Shown: positions 34,508 through 43,592 of the stretch, in pieces | How the letters are laid out: the number at the start of each line of letters is the position of its first letter | How positions within the stretch are numbered: position 1 is the first letter of the stretch | Assembly (NCBI RefSeq): GCF_012978815.1 | Contig: NZ_LIWR01000044.1 | Span: forward strand, 124,001-188,000 | Direction: 5' to 3' | Length of the DNA stretch: 64,000 bases | Source: Campylobacter sp. RM16189 | GTDB lineage: Bacteria; Campylobacterota; Campylobacteria; Campylobacterales; Campylobacteraceae | Notes under the pieces: model-generated | What the model was told of the DNA's origin: nothing | What the model saw: only the letters and a program-made list of their open reading frames with translations | Database searches by the model: none | Translations under genes and position numbers: made by a program

Positions 34508-35341
34508 CTACTCGTATCTGCCTACAAAGCCTAAAAATTTATCCTCAAAACTTGCATTTTGCGTCTTAAAACCGTCGATATCTACAAATCCGTAAGCCAT
34601 TTTATGATGTTTAAATTCATCTATATTTTTGAAATTTTTTCCGCTTGTATCAAATTCTTTCGGCAGCTTATACACCTTAAAATCCTGCATAAATTCGCTC
34701 ATCTTGCTTTGAAAAATTCGCCCTCCTCGCTCGACAATCAAAAACTCATCGATCAAATTTTCAAGATCGCTCATTACGTGACTTGTGACGATCACAGTCT
34801 TATCCTTGCCGTCAAGATAGTCCTTCAGATAATCGCCAAAAAGCCGCCTATATCCCGCATCAAGCCCCATAGAATAATCGTCAAATATAAGCACTTTGGC
34901 ATCTTGCGCAAACAGCGAAGCAAGGATAACTTGGGACTTTTGCCCAAAGGACATGGAATTTAGCTTTTGATCCTTACTAAGTTTTAAAAGCTTTGCTAAA
35001 TCGTTATAAATTTTGCTGTCCCAGCGCGGATAAAACGTGGATAAAAACTCCTCATACTGCGCGATACTTAGATGATCAAAGCTTGTAAATCCCTCAAATA
35101 GCAAGGCGATATCGCGCTTGGCCTCGCTGTCAAGGCTGAAGCTATTTTTGCCAAGCACCCTGCACTCACCGCTTTTTGGACGGATATAGCCCATTAGGAT
35201 ATTTATAAGCGTGCTCTTACCCACGCCGTTTCTGCCCAAAATCCCAAACACGCTGCCCTGCTTTACGTTAAAACTCAAATTTTCGTAAATCAGCTTTTTA
35301 CCGTAAAAATGTGTGACGTTCTTTACTTCGATAGCATTCAT
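34508..35341 (-). CDS. ABC transporter ATP-binding protein
   Basis: About 277 residues from MNAIEVKNVTHFYGKK (ATG 35341, AAGG upstream); the longer frame to 35416 lacks a ribosome site. Walker A GRNGVGKST, signature variant MSFGQKSQV, Walker B AKVLIFDDYSMGL (with Asp in place of the usual catalytic Glu), H-loop TSHVMSDLE. Energises the downstream membrane protein. The DD in Walker B is a noticeable departure and may lower ATPase activity. Confidence 0.88.
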   Translation of the reverse strand: MNAIEVKNVTHFYGKKLIYENLSFNVKQGSVFGILGRNGVGKSTLINILMGYIRPKSGECRVLGKNSFSLDSEAKRDIALLFEGFTSFDHLSIAQYEEFLSTFYPRWDSKIYNDLAKLLKLSKDQKLNSMSFGQKSQVILASLFAQDAKVLIFDDYSMGLDAGYRRLFGDYLKDYLDGKDKTVIVTSHVMSDLENLIDEFLIVERGGRIFQSKMSEFMQDFKVYKLPKEFDTSGKNFKNIDEFKHHKMAYGFVDIDGFKTQNASFEDKFLGFVGRYE

Positions 35342-35535
35342 AAAAAGCCTTATATAAAATATTACTGAAAATTTTATTACATTATTTATAAGGAGAATCT
35401 TAAGAGTTATTATCATAAATATGCTAAAAATTCAGGGCTAAAATTTCGTCCAAGTTTCAATGAAAAACATAGCCATAATGATATTTATTTTTCAAAATAA
35501 ACTTTTTATAAGCAAAGTTTGGATAAATTTGCCAA
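35342..35535. other. Divergent intergenic region
   Basis: About 190 bases between the ABC gene and rsmA. AT-rich, presumably both promoters; no clear hairpin or repeat. Confidence 0.4.
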
Positions 35536-36387
35536 ATGATCAAGGCAAAGAAACATTTTGGACAAAATTTTTTACACGATCAAAATGTGCTGAACAAAAT
35601 CATCCAATCGATTCCCAAAGATATGCAAAACATAGTAGAAATTGGGCCTGGCTTAGGTGATTTGACGTCAAAAATTTTGCAAATTTCAGATTCGGTTACG
35701 AGCTACGAGATAGACGGCGAGCTTTACGAACTGCTTGAAAAAAAGTTTGCAAAAGAGATCAAAGACGGACGATTAAGACTTTTTTGCGCAGATGCGTTAA
35801 GTCGGTGGGACGAAAGCGGTTTGAGTGAGACAGACTACTTTTTAACGGCAAATTTGCCCTACTACGTCGCCACCAAGATGATTTTAAACGCTATCGAAGA
35901 TGAGAGATGTCGCGGGCTTGTTGTGATGATACAAAAAGAGGTCGCGGTCAAATTTAGCGCCAAAGGCGGTGAGAGCGAATTTAGCGCACTGGCGATTCTA
36001 GCTTCGCTTCAAGGTGGCTGCGAGCTACTTTTTGACGTGGCTAGCGAGTGTTTTAACCCGCCTCCAAAGGTAACCTCATCTGTTATAAAGATCCAAAAAA
36101 GCAAAAATTTGATAGGCAAAAATGCTGTTTTTAATACCGAATTCGAGTATGAAAAATTTAAAAAATTTCTAAAAACCGCCTTTAGCGCACCGAGAAAGAC
36201 GCTTAGTAAAAATTTATCGGCAAATTTCGATAAATGCTTGCTGGCTGAAATTTACGGCGAGCTAAATTTGAGCCAAAATTTACGTCCTCATGAGATCGAT
36301 GTCAATCTTTATCTAAAAATATTTGAAAAATTAAAGGTAAAAGATGAACGAAGACAAAGTTGTAGTCTCCAAAGGAAAGAGCAATAA
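35536..36387 (+). CDS. rsmA: 16S rRNA dimethyladenosine transferase
   Basis: 283 residues. It dimethylates A1518 and A1519 of 16S rRNA. N-terminal KKHFGQNFLHD, SAM motif EIGPGLGDLT, catalytic NLPYYVAT, and FNPPPKVTSSVI. The C-terminus continues 44 bases into rnj in another frame (ERRQSCSLQRKEQ tail), so the two genes overlap. Same order (ksgA-rnj) as in other Campylobacter. Confidence 0.95.
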   Translation: MIKAKKHFGQNFLHDQNVLNKIIQSIPKDMQNIVEIGPGLGDLTSKILQISDSVTSYEIDGELYELLEKKFAKEIKDGRLRLFCADALSRWDESGLSETDYFLTANLPYYVATKMILNAIEDERCRGLVVMIQKEVAVKFSAKGGESEFSALAILASLQGGCELLFDVASECFNPPPKVTSSVIKIQKSKNLIGKNAVFNTEFEYEKFKKFLKTAFSAPRKTLSKNLSANFDKCLLAEIYGELNLSQNLRPHEIDVNLYLKIFEKLKVKDERRQSCSLQRKEQ

Positions 36388-38515
36388 AAAGCGAAGATTT
36401 CGCCCGAAAAACAAAAACAATCAAGGCGAAAACAATGCAGAAATAAGTGCCGAACAAAAAGCCAGCAATAACGTTATAGATAATTTTTTTGCGGCCTCTT
36501 TTGACAGAGAAACGCAAAATAAAAGCCACGAAAGCTCCGCTAAACAAAACGGCAAAAAAGCCAACTCAAAGCAGCACAAAAAACAAAATTCTCAAAATGG
36601 CGGACAAAATTCTCAAAACAATTCAAAAAACGGCAAGAAAAACGCTGAAAATAAAAATGCTAGCACTCAGCAAAATAACCAAAACGGCTCAAACGATGAC
36701 ACTCAAAAGCCAAAAAAGAGTAAAAAACCGAAAAAAAATTTGCCCGCCAAACTAAACGGCAACGAGCAATGGCAACAAGACATCGCAAGCGCGATAGAGG
36801 CGAACAAAGCCACTCATGAGCTTCGCCTTGAACCGCTAAAATATCTAAATTCAAGCGATCACAAAGTCCGTGTAACTCCTCTTGGCGGACTTGGCGAGAT
36901 CGGCGGAAACATGACGGTGTTTGAGACCGAAACAAGCGCGATAATCGTAGATATCGGCATGAGCTTTCCAAGCGAGAGCATGCACGGAGTTGATATACTC
37001 ATACCTGACTTTGACTACGTGCGAAAGATAAAAGACAAGATAAAAGGCGTTATCATAACTCATGCGCACGAAGATCACATCGGTGCGGTGCCGTATTTTT
37101 ACAAAGAGTTTAAATTCCCTATCTACGCCACGCCTCTTCCGCTTGGAATGATAAATAACAAATTTGAAGAGCATGGGCTAAAGCAGGAGCGTTCGCTATT
37201 TCGCTCGGTTGAAAAGCGAAAGCCTTATCTGATCGGTGATTTTGAAGTGGAGTGGATACATATAACTCACTCGATTATCGACTCATCCGCACTTGCTATC
37301 ACGACAAAGGCGGGTACGATCTTGCACACGGGTGACTTTAAGATAGATCACACGCCCATAGACGGTTATCCGACCGACTTAGGACGTATCGCATACTACG
37401 GCGAGCGAGGCGTGCTGTGCTTGATGAGTGATAGCACAAACAGCTATAGAGAAGGTATCACAAAGAGCGAAAGCAGCGTAGGAAAGACCTTTGACGCGAT
37501 ATTTGCCAAATCCAAAGGGCGCGTGATAATGAGCACATTTAGCTCAAACATCCACCGCGTATATCAGGCTATCGAGTGGGGGCTTAAATATAACCGCAAA
37601 GTCTGCGTCATCGGCAGAAGCATGGAGCGAAACTTATACACGGCAATGGAGCTAGGCTACGTAAAGCTTGATAAGAAAATTTTCATAGACGCAAATGAAG
37701 TCGGCAAATACAAAGACAACGAGGTGCTAATCGTAACCACCGGTAGCCAAGGCGAAACGATGAGCGCGCTATATCGCATGGCGACCGATGAGCATAAATA
37801 TATAAAAATCAAGCCGACCGATCAGATCATAATAAGCTCTAAAGCGATCCCTGGAAATGAAGGAAGCGTATCGACGGTGCTAAATTTCTTAATAAAATCA
37901 GGCGCAAGCGTAGCGTATCAGGATTTTAGCGAAATTCACGTAAGCGGACACGCCGCGCAAGAGGAGCAAAAGCTCATGATCCGCCTAACCAAGCCTAAAT
38001 TTTTCCTTCCGGTTCACGGTGAATACAACCACATCGCAAAACACAAAGAGACAGCCATAAGCTGCGGAGTGGACGAGCGAAACATATATCTTATGAGTGA
38101 TGGCGATCAGGTTGAAATTTGCCAAAAATACATGAAACGAGCAAAAACCGTTAAGACCGGTAAAGTCTTTATAGATAATCAAATCAACAAGCAAATTTCA
38201 GACGATGTCATTATCGACCGCCAAAATTTAGCAGAAGCGGGCGTAGTCATGATCATCGCTCAAATTTCACGCCACAGCCAAAAGCTCATAAACAAACCGC
38301 GCGTAGTTAGCTACGGTCTTGTTGCAGACAAGCAAGACGGGGAATTTAGCAAAGAGATGGAAGAGGTGCTCGTGCAGTTTTTAAGCAACGTAAAAGAGGA
38401 GCTGCTAAAAGACAGCCGCATGCTTGAAAGCCAGGTGCGCCAAGTGATAAGAAAGCATATATTTAGAAAAGTGAAAAAATACCCGACTATCGTTCCGATA
38501 ATTTATTTGATGTAA
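36344..38515 (+). CDS. rnj: Ribonuclease J
   Basis: 723 residues. Metallo-beta-lactamase/beta-CASP RNase with 5'-3' exo- and endonuclease activity. The first ~135 residues are low-complexity and rich in Lys, Asn, Gln (KKANSKQHKKQNSQNGGQN and similar), as in the Helicobacter/Campylobacter form. Then VTPLGGLGEIGGNM, the zinc motif THAHEDHIGAVPYF, HTGDFKIDHTP, and the beta-CASP region with STFSSNIHRVYQA and VHVSGHA-type motif (EIHVSGHAAQEE). C-terminal domain ends PTIVPIIYLM. Confidence 0.95.
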   Translation: MNEDKVVVSKGKSNKKRRFRPKNKNNQGENNAEISAEQKASNNVIDNFFAASFDRETQNKSHESSAKQNGKKANSKQHKKQNSQNGGQNSQNNSKNGKKNAENKNASTQQNNQNGSNDDTQKPKKSKKPKKNLPAKLNGNEQWQQDIASAIEANKATHELRLEPLKYLNSSDHKVRVTPLGGLGEIGGNMTVFETETSAIIVDIGMSFPSESMHGVDILIPDFDYVRKIKDKIKGVIITHAHEDHIGAVPYFYKEFKFPIYATPLPLGMINNKFEEHGLKQERSLFRSVEKRKPYLIGDFEVEWIHITHSIIDSSALAITTKAGTILHTGDFKIDHTPIDGYPTDLGRIAYYGERGVLCLMSDSTNSYREGITKSESSVGKTFDAIFAKSKGRVIMSTFSSNIHRVYQAIEWGLKYNRKVCVIGRSMERNLYTAMELGYVKLDKKIFIDANEVGKYKDNEVLIVTTGSQGETMSALYRMATDEHKYIKIKPTDQIIISSKAIPGNEGSVSTVLNFLIKSGASVAYQDFSEIHVSGHAAQEEQKLMIRLTKPKFFLPVHGEYNHIAKHKETAISCGVDERNIYLMSDGDQVEICQKYMKRAKTVKTGKVFIDNQINKQISDDVIIDRQNLAEAGVVMIIAQISRHSQKLINKPRVVSYGLVADKQDGEFSKEMEEVLVQFLSNVKEELLKDSRMLESQVRQVIRKHIFRKVKKYPTIVPIIYLM

Positions 38516-38523
38516 GGTTTAAA

Positions 38524-39486
38524 ATGCAAGATATGATACAAATCGCAAGCGAAGTGCTGAAAGAAGAGGCCGCCGAGCTCATTCGTCAGGCTAACAAGCT
38601 TGGAAGCGAGATAGATGAGGCGGTAAATTTGATGTATAACGCCAAAGGCAAGGTTATCGTAACGGGAGTCGGCAAAAGCGGTCATATCGGCGCTAAGATA
38701 GCTGCCACGCTTGCAAGCACGGGCACGCCAAGCTTTTTTATACACCCGACCGAAGCGATGCACGGCGACCTTGGTATGATAGATGAAAATGACGTTGTTT
38801 TGGCGATAAGCTTTAGCGGTGAGAGTGATGAGCTCGTTCGAATTTTGCCGCATATCAAGCGATTTGACATCAAGATAATCGGCATGGCAAAGAGCAAGGA
38901 AAGTAGCCTTGGCAAATTTAGCGACGCGCTTTTAAATTTAGACATCATCAAAGAGGCCTGCCCGCTAAATATCGCTCCGACAACATCAACCACGCTAACT
39001 TTAGCACTTGGCGACGCGCTTGCGGTTTGCCTGATGAGAAAAAGAGAATTTAGGCAAGAGGATTTTGCAAATTTCCACCCGGGCGGAAGCCTTGGAAAAA
39101 GGCTATTTGTCAAGGTCAAAGACGTGATGAAAACGCAAAATTTACCGATCATAAAAGATGACGTTAGTTTAAAAACCGCGATTGATGCGATGACTCACGG
39201 CAAGCTTGGCAATGTACTGCTGGTTGATGGCGAGGGCAAATTAAAAGCCGTTTTAAGCGACGGGGACTTACGTAGAGCGCTCATGAGCGAGAGTTTTGAC
39301 ATCAACGAAAAAGCGATAACTTACGCAACTAAAACACCAAAAACACTAACAAACAAAGAGATGTTAGCAATAGATTCGCTAAGGCTGATTGAAGAGTATA
39401 AGATCCAAATTTTAGTAGTGCTTGACGAGGGCGAAAGACCGATCGGAGTGCTACACATACACGATTTATCGAGCTTGGGGCTATGA
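38524..39486 (+). CDS. kdsD: Arabinose-5-phosphate isomerase (KpsF/GutQ family)
   Basis: 320 residues. SIS domain (about 30-180: VTGVGKSGHIGAKIAATLASTGTPSFF, SFSGESDELVRILPHIK, TTSTTLTLALGDALA) followed by two CBS domains (about 205-320, VKDVMKTQNLPII, VLSDGDLRRALM). It forms arabinose 5-phosphate for KDO and LOS synthesis. It starts eight bases after rnj and overlaps the next gene by four. Confidence 0.92.
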   Translation: MQDMIQIASEVLKEEAAELIRQANKLGSEIDEAVNLMYNAKGKVIVTGVGKSGHIGAKIAATLASTGTPSFFIHPTEAMHGDLGMIDENDVVLAISFSGESDELVRILPHIKRFDIKIIGMAKSKESSLGKFSDALLNLDIIKEACPLNIAPTTSTTLTLALGDALAVCLMRKREFRQEDFANFHPGGSLGKRLFVKVKDVMKTQNLPIIKDDVSLKTAIDAMTHGKLGNVLLVDGEGKLKAVLSDGDLRRALMSESFDINEKAITYATKTPKTLTNKEMLAIDSLRLIEEYKIQILVVLDEGERPIGVLHIHDLSSLGL

Positions 39487-40265
39487 TGGAAAATTCAAAA
39501 ATGAGACTAAATAAATTCATCTCGCACAACACAAGCTACTCGCGCCGAGAGGCTGACGAATTAATCAAAAACGGCAAAGTTAGCGTAAATAACCGAGTTG
39601 TTAGCGAGCTTGCCACAAGCGTTAGCGATAAAGATAAAGTTAAGCTAAACGGTCGCCCGGTGAAGCTTAAAAAGGATTTTACAGTGATCGTCTATCACAA
39701 ACAAAAGGGCGAGCTCGTTAGCAAAAAAGATGATCGCGGACGAAAGACGATATATGATAGCTTGCCGCGAAATTTTGCTAAATTTGTAAGCGTTGGCAGG
39801 CTTGATTATGCGAGCGAAGGGCTTTTGCTGCTAACTGACGCGCCTGCAATCGCAACTGCGCTCATGGAAAGCGACATAGAAAGAATGTACTATCTAAAAG
39901 TGAAAGGCGAAGTAGGGCAGGAGGTGATAACCGCGATGCAAGAGGGCTTTTTCGCCGCAGACGCAACCAAAGGCGCACATGCTAAAACCGAGATCAAATC
40001 AATGGAATTTAAGCCTTTTTTAGCGTATAAAATTTTTGGCTCAAGCGGAGGATACACAAAGCTAAAAGTCATCATAAACGAGGGTAAAAACCGAGAGCTA
40101 AGAAGATTTTTTGGATATTTTGATCTTGAAGTTATGGATCTGAAGCGCGTTAGTTTCGGGCGAGTTGATCTTGGTATGCTAAAGCCCGGCAAATGGCGCT
40201 ACTTTGAAAACAGCGAATACGAAGATCTAAGGGATTTTTTAAAAACCAACAAAATTCGCTACTAA
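39483..40265 (+). CDS. RsuA/RluB-family pseudouridine synthase
   Basis: 260 residues. N-terminal S4 domain (MRLNKFISHNTSYSRREADELI), then catalytic Asp in VGRLDYASEGLLLLTD, and YTKLKVIINEGKNRELRRFFGYFDLEV, a family signature. Target uridine in rRNA is not predictable but RluB-type (23S) is most similar. Overlaps kdsD by four bases; a strong terminator follows. Confidence 0.9.
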   Translation: MMENSKMRLNKFISHNTSYSRREADELIKNGKVSVNNRVVSELATSVSDKDKVKLNGRPVKLKKDFTVIVYHKQKGELVSKKDDRGRKTIYDSLPRNFAKFVSVGRLDYASEGLLLLTDAPAIATALMESDIERMYYLKVKGEVGQEVITAMQEGFFAADATKGAHAKTEIKSMEFKPFLAYKIFGSSGGYTKLKVIINEGKNRELRRFFGYFDLEVMDLKRVSFGRVDLGMLKPGKWRYFENSEYEDLRDFLKTNKIRY

Positions 40266-40291
40266 ATTTAGCCGACCTCTTCGGCTAAATT
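40265..40291. terminator. Terminator after the RluB-type gene
   Basis: Perfect 11-bp stem AATTTAGCCGA/TCGGCTAAATT with a CCTCT loop, then TCTTAAATTT. Confidence 0.88.
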
Positions 40292-40358
40292 CTTAAATTT
40301 CACACTACATAACACTTCTTTTATTACAATTTTGCAAATTTTAAAAAATAGGACAAAC

Positions 40359-40802
40359 ATGCAAAATTTAATTCACAAATTTATCAGTTCGGAATTCGAG
40401 ATCAAATTCGCAAGATTTGCGCTCATCTTAGTGCTGTTTTTATTTGGCAACTACAAATGGTTTGAGTTTGAAGTAGAGCTTTTAAAGCCGATCATCTCGG
40501 GCACTTGGCTAAATTTTCTCTATACTATTTTCGGCTTTCACGGAGCAAGCTATTTTTTAGGCATTGTTGAAAGTATCGCCTACATAGCCCTTGCGGTTGG
40601 ATATAAAAAGCCAAAAGCTGGAGTTTTAGGTTCACTTATCGTTATCATGACGGGGTTTACCACACTTAGCCTTATGCCACAACTTGGCAAGCCAGATGGC
40701 TTCATACTAAAAGATATTTTCATGGTTGCACTTGGGTTTATCATCCTAAAATACGATCTAATCAGAATACAAAAAGCTCGCAACCAAGCCTCGCTAGTCT
40801 AA
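40359..40802 (+). CDS. DUF417/YkgB-like membrane protein
   Basis: About 147 residues from ATG 40359 (AGGAC upstream; the ORF could extend to 40332 without a ribosome site). Four hydrophobic helices (FARFALILVLFLFGNYKW, SYFLGIVESIAYIALAVGY, GVLGSLIVIMTGFTTLSLMPQL, KDIFMVALGFIILKYDLI). The ESIAYIALAVG and TLSLMPQLGKPDGFILKD parts fit the YkgB family. Function unknown; members appear in stress-response loci. Confidence 0.75.
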   Translation: MQNLIHKFISSEFEIKFARFALILVLFLFGNYKWFEFEVELLKPIISGTWLNFLYTIFGFHGASYFLGIVESIAYIALAVGYKKPKAGVLGSLIVIMTGFTTLSLMPQLGKPDGFILKDIFMVALGFIILKYDLIRIQKARNQASLV

Positions 40803-40902
40803 ATTTACACTTTCAAACTCGCACGATAAATAAACCTAATCGCTAAAAAGCTGTGCGGGTTAATAAATCAAATTTGGCTTTTAATTTCAGCAAATTTCAT
40901 CC

Positions 40903-40954
40903 TTGACAAACTATTTTTAAAGTTATATACTTGCTCAAATGAATAATTGTTCAT
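40903..40954 (+). promoter_or_regulatory. Promoter and operator of the metal-efflux operon
   Basis: TTGACA (40903-40908), 17-base spacer, TATACT (40926-40931): a near-consensus promoter, rare in this AT-rich genome. Directly downstream, overlapping the start region, is the imperfect dyad ATGAATAATTGTTCAT (40939-40954), a good match to the ArsR/SmtB-family 12-2-12 operator half-site pattern TGAAC/GTTCA. Metal-free regulator would repress here. Confidence 0.75.
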
Positions 40955-40970
40955 ATATAAAGGCAAAAAG

Positions 40971-41348
40971 ATGCAAGAAAATATACAAAACAACGATTTA
41001 CAAGCGGTTTGTGAAAGCACGATCATACATCAAGATGTGATAGAAAAAGTAAGAAACGAGCTGAAAAGCGAAGAAATCTTATACGATCTTGGCGATTTTT
41101 TTAAAATTTTAGGCGACACGACGAGGATAAAAATTTTAAGCGCACTATCCAAATCGCAAATGTGTGTCTGCGATATCGCGGCACTTTTTGGCATGAGCCA
41201 CTCGGCCATCTCGCATCAACTTAGAGTGCTTAAGCAAGGAAGGTTAGTTAAACACAAAAAGCAGGGCAAGGTGGTTTATTATTCGCTTGATGACGAACAC
41301 GTAAAAAGTATCATCGAACAAGGGCTTACACACATCATGGAGAGATAA
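40971..41348 (+). CDS. ArsR/SmtB-family metal-responsive repressor (CzrA/CadC-like)
   Basis: About 125 residues from ATG 40971 (RBS AAGG; an earlier frame start at 40947 falls within the operator). Winged helix with CVCDIAALFGMSHSAISHQLRVLK. The C-terminal helix contains DEHVKSIIEQGLTHIME: D, H two later, H eleven after that and E three later, exactly the alpha-5 zinc site spacing of SmtB/CzrA. In addition, the recognition-side CVC and an N-terminal Cys (VCESTIIH) resemble the alpha-3N site of CadC. So it may sense both Zn and softer metals. Overlap of two bases with the ATPase gene indicates an operon. Confidence 0.9.
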   Translation: MQENIQNNDLQAVCESTIIHQDVIEKVRNELKSEEILYDLGDFFKILGDTTRIKILSALSKSQMCVCDIAALFGMSHSAISHQLRVLKQGRLVKHKKQGKVVYYSLDDEHVKSIIEQGLTHIMER

Positions 41349-41349
41349 A

Positions 41350-43467
41350 ATGAGCACCAAGATAACTCTATCGCTTGAAAATTTAACTTGCGCTAATTGC
41401 GCTGCGAAGATCGAAGCAAAAATAGCAAAAATGCACGGTATCAAAGAGGCGAATTTAGACTTTTTGGGGCAAAAAATTTCAATAACAAGCGACAAAAAAA
41501 TAAATACAAATGAGTTTATCAAAGAAATTCAAGCTCTCGTTGACAGCATAGAAGACGGCGTTATAGTCACTCAATACAAACAAAAAAACACTTCACACAA
41601 TCACGAAAATAGCAATGTAAAAAATATAATCACGAAAATTGTCATAGGAGGAGTACTCTTTGTCATTGCGCTTACGGCTTCTGCTAGCGAAACGCTTAAA
41701 TTTGCACTATTTTTAGCAAGCTACTTGATCATCGGCTGGAGCGTGCTTGTAAGCGCTGCTAAAAACATCATAAAAGGACGAGTGTTTGACGAAAATTTCC
41801 TCATGGGTATAGCTACGCTTGGAGCATTTGCCATCAAAGAGTACCCAGAAGCCGTTGCTGTCATGCTCTTTTATCAGATAGGCGAGCTCTTTCAGGAGAT
41901 GGCAGTAAACAAATCGCGCAGATCGATCGCCTCGCTTATGGATATAAGGCCCGATTTTGCAAATTTAAAGCTTGGCGCACAGATACAAAAAGTCTCGCCC
42001 GAAAGCGTTAAAGTGGGCGATTTCATCGTCGTAAAACCGGGCGAAAAGGTGCCACTTGACGGAGAGATCATAGAGGGATTTTCGACATTTGACACCTCCG
42101 CACTAACAGGAGAATCCTTGCCAAAAGAGATCGGCATAGGTGAAAACGCGCTAAGCGGCTACATAAACAAAAGCGCGCTAGTAACGATAAAAGTAAGCAA
42201 AATTTTCGCCGAATCAACGGTCTCAAAGATACTTGATCTCGTGCAAAATGCAAGCTCCAAAAAGTCAAAAACGGAAAATTTCATCACAAAATTTGCAAGG
42301 TATTACACTCCCGCAGTCGTTCTCGTCGCGCTTATGCTTGCATTTATCCCGCCGATTATCTTTAACGAAGAGCTATCAGCCTGGGTCTATAAAGCGCTTG
42401 TATTTTTAGTTATCTCATGCCCTTGCGCGCTAGTTGTCTCCATCCCGCTTGGGTTTTTTGGCGGTATCGGTGGCGCTTCAAAGCACGGCATACTCATTAA
42501 GGGCGCAAACTATCTGGAAGCATTAAACAGCGTTGATACAGTCGTTTTCGATAAGACAGGAACGCTTACAAAAGGAATTTTTAAAGTAAGCAAGATCAAG
42601 CTATGCAGCAAAAATTCACAAATAAAAAGCAAAGAAGAGCTACTAAGGCTAGCAGCCCATGCGGAGTTTTTCTCTACTCATCCGATCGCAAATTCCATCG
42701 TAAAAGAATACGAAAGTAGGGAAGGCAAAATCAATGAACAAGATATCTTAAAATTTGAAGAAGTGGCAGGGCATGGCATAAAAGCAAGCATAAACGGCAA
42801 GGATATAATTGCTGGCAATGCCAAATTTATGACTCTTCAAGGAGTTAAATTTGAGGCTTCAAATGAGCTTGGTACAGTGGTTTACATGGCTATAAACGGC
42901 GAATTTGCAGGCAAATTTATAATAACCGATGAGTTAAAAACAGATGCCAAAGAGGCGATTTTAAAGATCAAAAATGAGGGCATAAAAGACACCGTAATAC
43001 TAACAGGAGACAGCAAGGAGATCGCACAAGATGTCGCGGATAAACTTGGCATCAGGCAAGTTTTTGCAGAGCTTTTGCCGACACAAAAAGTCGAAAAACT
43101 AGAAGAAATTTTAGCTCAAAAAGCAGGGCAGGGCAAAGTGATGTTCGTAGGAGACGGCATAAACGATGCGCCGGTGCTTGCAAGAGCCGACGTGGGCGTA
43201 GCTATGGGTGGAGTCGGAAGCGATGCGGCGATAGAGGCTGCCGATATCGTCATAATGAACGATGAGCCTTCAAAGATAGCAACCGCGCTTAAAATCGCCA
43301 AAAAAACACGTGCGATCGTTTGGCAAAACATCATCTTCGCACTCGGCGTAAAAGCCGCCATCATGATAATGGGAGCCTTAGGATACGCAACGATGTGGGA
43401 AGCCGTGTTTGGCGATGTAGGCGTGGCGCTTATAGCGATACTAAATTCCGTTAGGGCGATGAGGTGA
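41350..43467 (+). CDS. Heavy-metal P1B-type ATPase (Zn/Cd/Pb efflux)
   Basis: 705 residues. One N-terminal HMA domain with LTCANCAAKIE (CxxC), then eight membrane helices, the metal-translocating SCPCALVVSIPLG, phosphorylation loop FDKTGTLTKG, HP-locus THPIANSI, ATP-binding VAGHGIKA, and hinge GDGINDAPVLARADVGVAMG. CPC with a ZntA/CadA type sequence and the adjacent CzrA-like regulator point to zinc/cadmium/lead export. Begins two bases after the regulator. Confidence 0.9.
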   Translation: MSTKITLSLENLTCANCAAKIEAKIAKMHGIKEANLDFLGQKISITSDKKINTNEFIKEIQALVDSIEDGVIVTQYKQKNTSHNHENSNVKNIITKIVIGGVLFVIALTASASETLKFALFLASYLIIGWSVLVSAAKNIIKGRVFDENFLMGIATLGAFAIKEYPEAVAVMLFYQIGELFQEMAVNKSRRSIASLMDIRPDFANLKLGAQIQKVSPESVKVGDFIVVKPGEKVPLDGEIIEGFSTFDTSALTGESLPKEIGIGENALSGYINKSALVTIKVSKIFAESTVSKILDLVQNASSKKSKTENFITKFARYYTPAVVLVALMLAFIPPIIFNEELSAWVYKALVFLVISCPCALVVSIPLGFFGGIGGASKHGILIKGANYLEALNSVDTVVFDKTGTLTKGIFKVSKIKLCSKNSQIKSKEELLRLAAHAEFFSTHPIANSIVKEYESREGKINEQDILKFEEVAGHGIKASINGKDIIAGNAKFMTLQGVKFEASNELGTVVYMAINGEFAGKFIITDELKTDAKEAILKIKNEGIKDTVILTGDSKEIAQDVADKLGIRQVFAELLPTQKVEKLEEILAQKAGQGKVMFVGDGINDAPVLARADVGVAMGGVGSDAAIEAADIVIMNDEPSKIATALKIAKKTRAIVWQNIIFALGVKAAIMIMGALGYATMWEAVFGDVGVALIAILNSVRAMR

Positions 43468-43592
43468 AATAAAATTTTATCTCATATATCTTGCTTTAAG
43501 ATTTTTCATCCTAAAATCTCTAAAATATAATTAGATAAATTTAAGAAGCTGTTTAAAGATAAGGCTTTGTTAAATTTAACCGAGGCAAGAGT

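Noticed and set aside
35460..35660. Separate ORF before rsmA
   Set aside because: It runs over the true rsmA start in another frame and lacks a ribosome site.
36660..37174. Minus-strand ORFs inside rnj
   Set aside because: They are antisense shadows of the well-conserved RNase J coding sequence.
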